This document shows, piece by piece, positions 10,173 to 19,964 of a stretch of 64,000 bases of DNA. The notes beneath the pieces were generated by a model. The model had not been told where the DNA came from. It did not search any database and saw only the letters and a list, made by a program, of their open reading frames with translations. This DNA is from Cyanidiococcus yangmingshanensis. Lineage: Eukaryota > Rhodophyta > Bangiophyceae > Cyanidiales > Cyanidiaceae. Position numbers and translations under genes: made by a program. The stretch spans positions 367,433 through 431,432 of the forward strand of contig VWRR01000017.1 in NCBI GenBank assembly GCA_013995675.1, in the 5' to 3' direction. Every line of letters starts with the position of its first letter. Positions within the stretch are counted from its first letter, which is position 1.

Positions 10173-10821
10173 TCGTACACGGAGGAGCAACATTCCCAAA
10201 TTAGGATCTTCGACACTCGACTGACTTGAACGAGACAGAAACACCGAATGCGCGTCTCTTGTAGAACAGATAGTCCAGGAGCGTCTCATGGATCTCTACC
10301 GCTCCCTGTACCCATCCGAGTCATTGCCTCAAGAATCGATCTAAAAAGGGCGGGAAGATCGCTTCGCCAGCGTCGCGGTGCGTCGAAAATCAGTCGATGC
10401 ATGCATGATGATCGCTGCTGCTCTTAAATGGGATCAAGATGGAAATAAAGGACTTGCGTGTCCGAATCCGTTGTACGGTTTCCGTTGGCAGGGCATTCGA
10501 GCGGTTAGGCGATTCGACGCGTGCACAAGTCCCCTAACGCTCCGTGCATTTCGAGAACTGGTGACAAGCGCATTCGTGACCGGTGTATAAAGGCGACGAC
10601 CACGATAACAACAGGTCGATACAGACGTTGAGGTAACTCGAGAAAGAAAAGCACGAGATATTGGTTTTTCTTTGATATGTTTCTTTATACGAATGGAGTG
10701 GCGCGGATAAGCAGCTTGCGACACACATTTGTATCGAGGAAGGAATATTCCGAGGTCAAACCTCGGTACGATTGATCTCTGTTTTGCTCGGAAACGAGTA
10801 TCACGACATGGGACGCTTTAT
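10173..10821. other. Intergenic region upstream of nitrite reductase
   Basis: Contains the 3' region of BIO3-BIO1 and the promoter of nitrite reductase. No gene seen. Several MYB-core-like CNGTTR matches occur, but such short motifs are expected by chance. Confidence 0.4.
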
Positions 10822-12701
10822 ATGAGTAAGGAGCCACAAGAGTCACGGAAAAAGGCTGCTGGAGTTCCCGTAACGACGCTTCGCGACATTCAAGAGGACT
10901 GAGCGTCGAGGAACACTCGATCAGCTCAAACTGAATCCCTACGAAATGCCCAAGTACAATTCAGACTACCTACGTCATCCGTTGATGGAAGAGATGGCCA
11001 ATGAGGAAATTTTCGTGTCGGACGATTGTATCGGCCTGATCAAATTTCACGGCGGATACCAGCAGGATGATCGTGATCAGCGGGTTCGTGGTGCGCTGAA
11101 AAAGTACCAATTCATGTTGCGCCTGAAAATGCCCGCCGGTGAATGTCCAGCATCCCTCTATACGACGCTGGATGACATCAGCGAGTCGTATGGGAATCAG
11201 ACGCTTCGGCTAACAACGCGCTCATCCTTTCAGATACACGCGATTCACAAGTCTAACCTGAAGCGGGTTGTCCAAGCGATCATCCACGCCGGTGGCGGTC
11301 TCTACGGTGCCAGCGGTGATTGTTCGCGGAATGTGATTGCTCCAGCGGCACCTTTTGTTCAGGCGCCCTATGTTCAGGCGCGACATGTGGCCAAAGTGGT
11401 GGCCGAGCTCTTCGCGCTTCAGTCTCGAGCGTTCGCAGACCTCTGGCTCGATGGTGAGCGAGCTGCCACGATCGAATGCTGGAAGAAGGACCTGGATATG
11501 GATGAGGTACGAAAGCTGATGACGACCGATAACGGGCGAGGCCAAGTTGTCCCAGATGCAGTCGAGCCTCTCTACGGAAAAATGTATCTACCTCGCAAGT
11601 TCAAAGTTGGTGTCACGGTTCCAGGCGATAACTCGATCGATATCTACACGCATGATATTGGAATCATAGTCTTTTGTGACCCAGAGGGTCAACTAGAGGG
11701 TGCAAACCTTGTCGTCGGAGGCGGGATGGGCAGGACCCACAACAAGGAAGAGACCTTTGCTCGAGCCGCTGATCCGCTGGGTTACGTACCAGCAGCGGTC
11801 CTGTACGACGCTCTCAAGGCGATTCTGGCAGCGCAACGTGATCACGGAAATCGTGCTGTTCGTACCAATGCACGAATGAAGTACCTTGTGCATCGAATGG
11901 GCATCGACGGCTTCCGCGAATTGGTCCGTTCCTACATGGACGATGGTGGTAGCGCCCTGGCGCCGATGCGAGCCATGCCTCCCTGGTCATTCCAAGACTA
12001 CCTCGGCTGGCACGAGCAAGGTGATGGACGCTCGTTCCTCGGACTCTATGTTCAGAATGGTCGAATTCAGGGCAATTTGAAACAAGCGCTTCGATCCTTG
12101 GCGGATCGTTTTGCGTTCCCCATGGTCTGCACACCGCAGCAGAATGTGCTCATCACGAATGTGCCGAGCACGGAACAGAAAGAGGTCGTCTCGTTGCTCG
12201 AATCCCACGGGGTTGCGACGGAACCCTCTGTGTTGGACCCGCTCATGCGGGACGCCATGGCATGTCCGGCGCTGCCTCTCTGTCCTCCGGCGATCACCGA
12301 AGCGGAGCGAGTCATGCCGCGTTACGTCCAACGGGTCCGCAACTTGCTCTCCAAGGTTGGTATATCTACCCACGAGTCTTTTGTCATGCGGATGACCGGG
12401 TGTCCGAACGGGTGCACGCGTCCCTATATGGCGGAATTGGGCTTTGTGGGCTCCGGTCCAAACTGCACGTACCAAGTGTGGCTGGGCGGAAGTCCGACTC
12501 AGACCCGCCTCGCGTGGCCCTACCTCGACCGAGTGACGGATGCGGAGGTCGAACGGGTCTTGGAACCCGTATTTGTGTTCTGGAAGAGCCAGCGCTCATC
12601 CAGAAGAGTCGTTTGGTGACTTTTGTGATCGAGTGGGGAAATTCGCGATCGAAACGTACGCCCAACGCTATCTTGAAAGTATGCCTGCACCCGTCTCATA
12701 G
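10822..12701 (+). CDS. Sulfite-reductase-like ferredoxin nitrite reductase, with one certain and one possible +1 offset
   Basis: Siroheme/4Fe-4S enzyme of the sulfite reductase family; its place in the nitrate cluster points to nitrite as substrate. Motifs: NSDYLRHPL, LIKFHGGYQQDDRD, LRLTTRSSFQIH, GDCSRNV, YLPRKFKVG and cluster/siroheme ligands ACPALPLC (Cys-x5-Cys) with TGCPNGC (Cys-x3-Cys). The main frame (from 10946) stops at 12617. The canonical C-terminus ESFGDFCDRVG is in the +1 frame, reached by skipping one base at about 12596 (QR then HPEESFGDF), ending at TAG 12701. At the N-terminus, an ATG at 10822 reads 26 codons to TGA 10900; skipping its T continues to LNPYEMPKYNSDYLRHPL. That upstream offset is less certain, because translation could start at ATG 10946. 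Convergent with nitrate reductase. Confidence 0.93.
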
Positions 12702-13424
12702 AGGCGAGATCGCAGCAAGGAACGATTATGGTTTCTAACAGAGGGCATTCGTCTCTCGACAGCGTCGTCGAGCGAACGCTTCACGAGCTGAGCACCGGAA
12801 AACTTGGTGTAGTACACGATGCCACATCACACCAGAACGAGAACACGTTGGAAAGAATGGGATGTAGCGTTCAAAATCTGGCGCTTTACGATAAACTCCG
12901 TCAATTGAAACACCTCAGATCCAAGATCCATCGTCGATAAAGCCCGTGGCTGGGCGCCGAATCGTTACGCGGGTCCAGAACGAGCCCTCAACGTTCGAGT
13001 GCGCTTACAACCTCGCAGATACGCTCTTCTGACTGGTGATGTGCAAGCTGGTGCCAGAGAGAGACCGGATCGCCGTCTATCTAACTATACCACTTGCAGC
13101 CCCGGCTTAGACACAATCCCAGTATCGCTCATGCCGTTTCGTCCCTGCAGCTGAACGAACGAACGAACGAACGAAGGGAGAGTCTCTGTGAGTCGCCGCA
13201 GTCAGCTTTGCTTGCGGTGACGCTCGTGCCTCGTGCCTCCAAGCGAACCGCCAATATCTTCGAGAACGATCTCCAATCCTTTAACTCGTATCTGTATCGC
13301 AATTGAACGTAGCATGCGCTACAAATATTGCGGCTCGTCTGGAAGAGATGCTGCATCGAATACCCCAACGCAAGAAGCAAGCGAGCGAACAAGCCATCCT
13401 TGATTGAATCATTCGCTAACGACT
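12702..13424. other. Convergent spacer between nitrite reductase and nitrate reductase
   Basis: 3' regions of both genes. It contains the GAAC tetranucleotide repeat at 13153-13175 and otherwise nothing recognisable. The last nitrate reductase frame stays open to 13129 without recognisable domain content. Confidence 0.45.
13153..13175. repeat. GAAC tetranucleotide microsatellite
   Basis: Five uninterrupted GAAC units plus GAA, in the convergent 3' region of the nitrite and nitrate reductase genes. Confidence 0.95.
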
Positions 13425-16289
13425 TTAGAATGTAAAGTACTAATCTGGCTGTAAAGCCTAACGCCTGCAACGCGGGGATACAAGCCTCGTCTTGGAATCC
13501 GGGTGGCCCGCAGACGCCCACCATCACCTCTGACTTGGGCCAGGGAGACGAGCTCGTAATAGTTCGCGAGTCACGTGTCCGGCAACCAAGTCGGCTGATG
13601 CGCCCAGAGAGTCCCCAGATGCTTGGCTCAACACGTAACAAAAATGTGCAGTTGTGGGTTATTTTGTCTCCAGGACTCCAGTTCGTCGTAAAGGAGAATG
13701 TCGGCTTTGGTGCGATTCGCATAGATGAGATAGAGTGCGTCGATGTCTGGCTGCATCGGCTGACTCTTGTGCTCCTCGACTTGATTCAGAATCGCCTTCA
13801 TTACCTGAAACGCTGGTGTAATGCCCGTTCCCTGCACAGAGAAAAACGAATTGGCGGGCTTTGCCTGGCCTTCCATGCAGGAGATAGGATCCATTTCCCA
13901 GGTAGGTAAAGTGTCCCAGGGGACCCTTGACCTCCACCGAGTCACCGATGCAGAGTCCGTCCAGATACTGCGACATTTTGCCACCATCTGGAAACTTGGG
14001 ATGGGTTCCCGCTCGGTACACCTTGATGACCAATTCAAAGTAACCGAGGGTGTGTCCCAGACTCGTCGGTGTGTACGCCCGAATGACGATTTTGTCGTTC
14101 ATCTGGGCCCTGACGAGCAGATGGTTCCCAGTCGGCAAGCCCAGACTCTGCTCGGGATCAGGCAAGGCAAAGCGTAACCTCAACGTGTCTGCGGTGATGT
14201 ATTCCCTGCTGAGAAGAGAGAAGGAACACCAGCGTTTCGGGTCCAAGGCTCGCTCGCTACCCGCTATTTTCTCGTCACGAGCGGAAGCAATGAACGCTTT
14301 CAAGGGATTCGCATCCTTAGCCAGCTGCTGTCGCAACAGGTCCGTCGATGAGTCCGTATAGGCTAGATGCGGCGTATCAGCCAGCGCAGTCTCGGCGGGA
14401 ACGACTTTGCCGATGCAGAAATCCTCCAAAAGTTTCCAGGCCTTCTCAGAATGAATTGCTTCAAAGTCTTCGGTGCAATCCTGGCCAGCGTTCATCAGAA
14501 TGGCAGCCTTGCCTCCGGGGTGGTCGTTCAGATACGCCGTCACGTCATAGACGCGTCCCCGAACGATGATCCAGGTGTCGGCTTCGGTCTGATGCTGCTC
14601 TACCTGTGTCAGTGTGAATAGTCTCTGCTCGGTGTGTTGCATTTTCTCGGCTGCCTTTTTCCGCATCATTTGCTGATAGACATTCGATCCGTGGACCGTG
14701 CTACCTACAACACTGGGCGGCGGAGGCGACACCGCTGGATTCGCCACCAGCTTGGGTACCGCAGGCACACGTCCTGCCTCTTCAGCACCATTCTGTGTGA
14801 TCACCGTTACAGTCGCGGTAGGGGCCACGCTGGTGGCTGCTCCTTGCTGTTCGCTACTGACTGTTGATGGAGGCGGCATCCAGCCCCCTGCACTGGGTCC
14901 CGGCACCGTAGGATGCTCAAAGCGGAGCGAAATGCCGCCCGTGTTCGGGTCAGGCACTGGCGAAACGCGGACTCGGAACCATGCGTTATTGCCCATACCC
15001 ATAACATTCCAGGTCCATCGATGCGGTTGCGTATTGTTGCTGCAGTCCCAGGCTCTCACCGCAAACTCCGTGCAACAGAGCAGGTGTACCAGCGAGGCAT
15101 CATAGGTGAATCGGGCCCACGCCCATTGACGACCAGCCGCATTTGGCTCAAATGGATGCCTGGTCTCGCACAGATGCCAGTGCTGTCCATCGTCGAAGGT
15201 GATCTCCACTCGCGTGATGGGCCTGCCACCACCGCTGTAGGCGTAGCCTTCGATACGATATGATCGCTGGTCGGTCGCTTGATGCAGTGGGAAAAGCTCG
15301 TCAGTGTAGCGGTCGCACGACAGCTGCATTGATGTTCAGCTCATTGAAGAGGTACTCGGGTCGGTACCACCACTTTTCCGCATCGGCGCGCTCCTTGTCG
15401 ACATGGGGTGGCATAATTCGATTATCGAAAAAATGATAGTGATTTTGGGACTCGAACTCGCTTACTTCGATACGGGTGAGCCACTTGACCATGCGGCCGC
15501 CAATCCAGCCTGGGACCAGCAGCCGAACCGGATAGCCATGGTCTGGATGCAGCGGCTTCCCGTTCTGCGCGACGGCTAACAAGACATCTGCGTGCGGGTC
15601 CATGGCCATGGCCAGAGGGATGCTCGTGCCGTACGGTCCCTTGGCTGGATTATCAGCGCCAGTGAAGCAGACAAAGCGCGCTTTGGGTGTCTGCTGGACT
15701 TGGCAGTAACGCAGGAGATCCGCCAGGCGAATCCCTGTCCAGAGGGACGTCGAGGCACCACCAGCGCCCCAATGAAATCCAATACTCTGGCGGATCTGAT
15801 TCAACTCTTTGCGACGATTGCCAGGCACAGACGAGTGTCACCGGAATCGTGACGAGCGCTCCGATCTGCAGCAGCGATGAGACTGCTGAAACTCCCCGGA
15901 CAGCCGACCAGTCCGGAGACCTCCACGCGGTGCGAGGAGACAGCAAGTCGAGGGACTGCACCATGATTCCTGACATAGTGCAAGTCGGAGGTCGTCAGGT
16001 CCTGATTCAAGAGACACAGCGGTGGCTCTGCATTGAAGGGGTGTCGGCCGGTCAGACGAACCATTGCTTCATGACGCGGAACCCAATCATCCGGGGTCTT
16101 GCGATCCCGATTATCCACGGGGTATATTCCGTCGTCCAGCGCTTGTTCCTGTCGTTTCATGTCCTCCAGGAGCGTTGCTGGATCAAGGCGCTCCAGCGAC
16201 GTGATCGAGAGCTTGTTTCCCCAGAGCACGCTGAGCGTTGCCGTCTCATCGGCGATGGGCGAGTCCCGTCCATGATTCGCCGACGGCAT
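13425..16289 (-). CDS. NR: Assimilatory nitrate reductase (NADH/NADPH), split by at least five +1 frame offsets
   Basis: Complete domain order of eukaryotic nitrate reductase. The Mo-cofactor domain has TPDDWVPRHEAMVRLTGRHPFN, LHYVRNHGAVP, molybdenum-ligand Cys in TLVCA/GNRRKE and GGRMVKWL. The dimer domain has GYAYSGGGRP and NTQPHRWTWNVMGM. A long Pro/Val-rich hinge (about 90 residues) precedes cytochrome b5 (heme HPGG), then FAD (RAYTP) and NAD(P) domains (CAG/TGITPAF, GVCGPPG). Six successive minus-strand frames encode it, each +1: near 15880; 15823 (VCA then GNRR); TGA 15303 (PLH then DE); 13829 (CAG then TGITP); TGA 13630 (VTC then EPS). A sixth +1 near 13434 would give a typical ...GFTARLVLTF end at 13425; without it the frame runs to 13129. 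Joined length is about 950 residues, normal. Start ATG 16289. Confidence 0.94.
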
Positions 16290-17288
16290 ATCTGTGTAGG
16301 AACAGTGTCCTCAAACGATCAGGTTGAAGGCAGGACAAGAACCAAGGACCCTGGCCCAGTCCGTTGGCCACAGGCACTATCCTGTTTGCCGGCTGCTTTC
16401 CGCGAGTCACCAATGCACCGAGTCAGAGTCAGAATGGGACGATCGTTGCACGGGAAACGTGTCAACGGAAACGTGCACCAAGCTGGACGTAGACCTCAAA
16501 CACCGTTGCAGTCCAATATTTCGAGCTCGTTTCCAACACTTTTGTACAGCAAATCGGAGACAGACTCGTCGCTTGTTCACGACCATAAACGAACACCAAC
16601 CGAGCTACACGATGCACGCAACGCCACGATCGTGTACAACTCCTTTCAGAGACCAGCACCTGTTACAACAGCCTCTACTCAGGTATTCACCAGTGCACGA
16701 ACCGAACAAGCCAATAGCTCTTAAGCGCAACCCAAATGCGCGCTTCCACAAAAGGTTGGGTAAGAAACAGCCAGGAAAATAATACCCAGAGCCGTGTATA
16801 TCAATACATTCGAAGTGCGTCTCGATGCATTGATATGACCTCGTGACCACCTGTGACCAAGCGCCTTTCATCATCCTCTACACTTGATGTCGTTCATCAG
16901 CGCACTTTGGCTTTCGAGGCTTCTTCCCCGAGGCCACGACGAGCCAACACGCACCCATTTCCGTTGCGTCGAAATTGGGGCGATCGAATCGAATGCGTGC
17001 ACGGCGGCGAATCCGATCCGATCCGTTGAACGTTCGGCACGTGTCGATTGGGTGAGGGCGCGCGCATCAGCCACCTACTAGGACGAATGATCTGTTCATG
17101 GCTCATGAATTCATTCTCTGTCTAGTGAATTGGCAGACATTGGAGGGCATCCTAGGGGACGTTTTACAAGGACCCTATTCCAAAGACGATTTGGCTGCTA
17201 CTTGTACTGGATTAGCGCGAACGAGCTTTTTCTTGATTCGATTCTATTACTTCTAACGTTTTGTGCACTTGCTTGTTTCATGTGAAAG
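16290..17288. promoter_or_regulatory. Divergent promoter region of nitrate reductase and NRT2
   Basis: About 1 kb separates the two start codons. It holds several CNGTTR motifs (CCGTTG near 16361, 16502, 16970 and 17023) and the inverted repeat at 16660-16671. In Cyanidioschyzon the MYB factor CmMYB1 activates nitrogen-assimilation genes through CNGTTR-type sites (established knowledge). That these copies work is inference. Confidence 0.4.
16660..16671. promoter_or_regulatory. Inverted repeat with two MYB-core motifs
   Basis: CTGTTACAACAG is a perfect inverted repeat of CTGTT with a 2-bp spacer. It presents CNGTTR on both strands (CTGTTA and CTGTTG). It sits about 370 bp upstream of the nitrate reductase ATG and 620 bp upstream of NRT2, so it could serve both. 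Confidence 0.35.
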
Positions 17289-19004
17289 ATGGCCGAAGAG
17301 GCGGCTACTGGAATACCTATCCCGGCGGATACAGATAAAGAGGCCGAGCTTCGTGAGGATACCCTGGACTCTTCACTGGGACCGTCTCGTCCAAGCAGCA
17401 AGGAATGGAAGGACCTCGAGTCTGAGCCGCCGGCTGCACCAACGCCTTGCTTTCGGTTGCCTGTGGATGCGCTGCATCGTGCGAAACGCTTAGGAGCCAT
17501 GGCGTTTCGATCGTCCTCATATGCGTGCATTTTTCTTCGCTTGGTCGTCCTTCTTCATCGCTTTCTTCGGATGGTTTGCCTGTTCCAGCACTTCTGCCAA
17601 GTATCTCGATGGATCAGGCTCTGAATTTGACCAAGTCCAATAAAGGCGAACTCGAATGCGATTGCGCTCTCCGGGACCGTGTTCATGCGCATGGTGACCG
17701 GGGCGCTGGTCGATCGTTTCGGTCCGCGGCGTATCCAAGCGCTGTTGTTGACCGTCTTTTCGATTCCTGTGTATCTGCTGGGGACAGTGTTTAACTTTGC
17801 ATCTTTCGCTGCTGCGCGGTTTTTTATTGGAGGTCTCGGGGCGACGTTCGTCGTGACAGAGTACTGGACCGCCATTATGTTCTCGCGCAGCCTGATCGGT
17901 ACCGCGAACGCAGTCGCTGCTGGCTGGGGCAATGCGGGCGGCGGAGCCACCAATGCGCTCATGCCGCAGTTCTACGACCTCATGAAGGTTTTCGGTCTGG
18001 ACGAGGAGAAAGCGTGGCGAGTTGTGATGGTGATTCCCGGCACGATGTGTGTCACCTGGGCAGCGTTACTCTTCTTCTTCTCTGACGACTGTCCGGACGG
18101 AGACTACAAACGAATGTATCGGCTGGGTACCATGAGGCAAATATCGGCGCTTGAAGCGTTCGCCCGTGCCGCACGCAATCCTTGTACATATGTGTTGTTC
18201 TGTCTCTATGCCTCGAGTTTTGGGGTGGAGCTCACCATGGATAATGTCCTCGCGACGTACTTCAACACCGTGTTCAATCTGGATCAATCCATTGCTGGAG
18301 TCGCCGCTGGCCTCTTCGGACTCATGAACTTGTTCGCTCGTGCGGTCGGTGGCATCGGATCGGACTTGATTGCGCGCAAGTACAGCATGCGCGGGCGGGT
18401 GCTCTGGCTCTTTGCCAACCTCGTTTTGGAGGGAGTCTTCTGTCTGGTGTTTTCTCGCATGACGACGATCGATGCAGCTATTCCGATGCTCATCTTGTTC
18501 TCCTTGTTCACCCAGGCATCGTGCGGGGCTGTCTTTGCAATTGTGCCCTTTGTCGATCCGATTGCGACCGGTTCTGTTGGTGGCATCGTTGGCGCTGGTG
18601 GCAATACCGGTGGTGTGACACTCAGCCTCGTGTTCAGCCACATGAGTGATCCCGATGCGGTTCGGCTCATTTCGTTCGTCGTCCTGGGCGTCTCCCTATT
18701 GACGTTTCTGTTGCTCTGGCCATTTCCGGTGAAGGTGACGCTCGTTGGCATTTCAGATTCGGAAAGACGGGCCGTGGAACGTATGAGTCTCCAGCAGGAT
18801 GACCTGGGTATCTCAAGCCAAGCGCTGGTTGGAAAGGACGGCGCGCTGCGAGACGTCGCACTCAGCACAAATGAGAGCGATGTTCCGCGAATAGGCCAAC
18901 GCGACTCTATAGAGCCGCAGGATGCGATGCTAGAAACGCCCTTTGCGTTTCCGCTGAGTCCCAATGGCCACGAAGCAGGTGATGCAACCCCTAAAACGCG
19001 TTGA
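17289..19004 (+). CDS. NRT2: NRT2-type high-affinity nitrate transporter, with three +1 frame offsets at the N-terminal end
   Basis: Major facilitator of the nitrate/nitrite porter family, about 570 residues if joined, 12 predicted membrane segments, plasma membrane. Clear motifs: HMRAFFFAW, LNLTKS, FMRMVTGALVDRFGPRR (MFS loop motif), two nitrate-signature-like stretches (GGLGATFVVTEYW with WGNAGGGATN; GIVGAGGNTGGV) and DNVLATYF. The large frame starts only inside segment 2. Reading back, segment 1 lies in two other frames and the N-terminal tail in a fourth, each +1 from the preceding: at about 17517 (SS then HMRAF), 17581 (GWFA then VPALLPS) and 17642 (LTKSN then KANSNAIALSG). Without these shifts the transporter would lack segment 1 or start internally at 17679. 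Start ATG 17289 (MAEEAATG). Divergent from nitrate reductase. Confidence 0.94.
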
Positions 19005-19964
19005 GTCACCGGGAATATAGACTGGACACGGAGGAAATGACCGGAAAGCGGATTTTCACGGATGAAAGAGGACTTTTGGAGGATCGTGGATTCCAAAGAT
19101 TGGCATCCCCATTCATACTCGTAACGGACACTGAGCATAGATCGCCAATGCATCATCGTTATCGAACAGACCAGCAAGGACGATACGTCGCACAGAGACC
19201 CTATGCCATGCACGTACTGGCTCTGCCTTTTCCTGAGCGCGTTTTTCCGTGGAACATTCGACATCGGTCTTGCAAATACCTGAGCCTCATAAAGCAAGTG
19301 CTCGGAGATGCAAATATCCACAACGAATCATAAAGAAACGAACATAACGCTGGATTCGCATAGACGATCGTCGATGTTGGTGTTGTATTCGGTTCTAGAG
19401 ACAGGCAATGGCACGCGACGAGTTCTCTTCCTCAACAAGCATCCGCAATCCGAATGCTGGTGTATTCGGTGAGCTGGGTACGGTCCATCAGCCTCGATGC
19501 TCATAAGAAAACCCTTTGGTTGAATGCATACCCGCACACCACATCGTTTCGAACCCAAATCATATCATCATGATCACTCCAGAGGTTGCGTATCATGAGT
19601 CCATGAACGAAACGATCAACCGAAGTTCTACAACAGACCAGTCCATGCTTGTGCCTCTGATTTGGCAGTCGTCGAAAGCAGACGGTTCGGGTCTGCTGGT
19701 CCTAACCTAGACGCTGTTGTTTGCCAAACATCAAGCCAGTACAAGTTTTGGCTCGGGTCTACTGTTTTGACACGGCGGACGAACGTGCTTCAATTCGTGA
19801 CTCGTCGCCAGCGTTGACGCGGACTGGTCGGCAAACAGTTGTTTGGGCGGGACGCTAGGCGACCAAACACCGAGAACTGGTCGCGGGTCGGAGAGGTCGT
19901 TAGTTGCCACGCGACTTGGGCTTGAGCCTGCTGATTGGCTTGCTCGAGTGTACAGACGACGTTC
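19005..19964. other. Intergenic region, no gene recognised
   Basis: Between NRT2 and the golgin gene. A 110-codon plus-strand frame at 19001-19333 has no ATG at its beginning and no recognisable features. The last few hundred bases are presumably the golgin promoter. Confidence 0.4.

Noticed and set aside
7709-19004. Breaks as ordinary introns
   Set aside because: Homologous residues are contiguous across the breaks with only one base to remove, and no GT-AG pairs are present.
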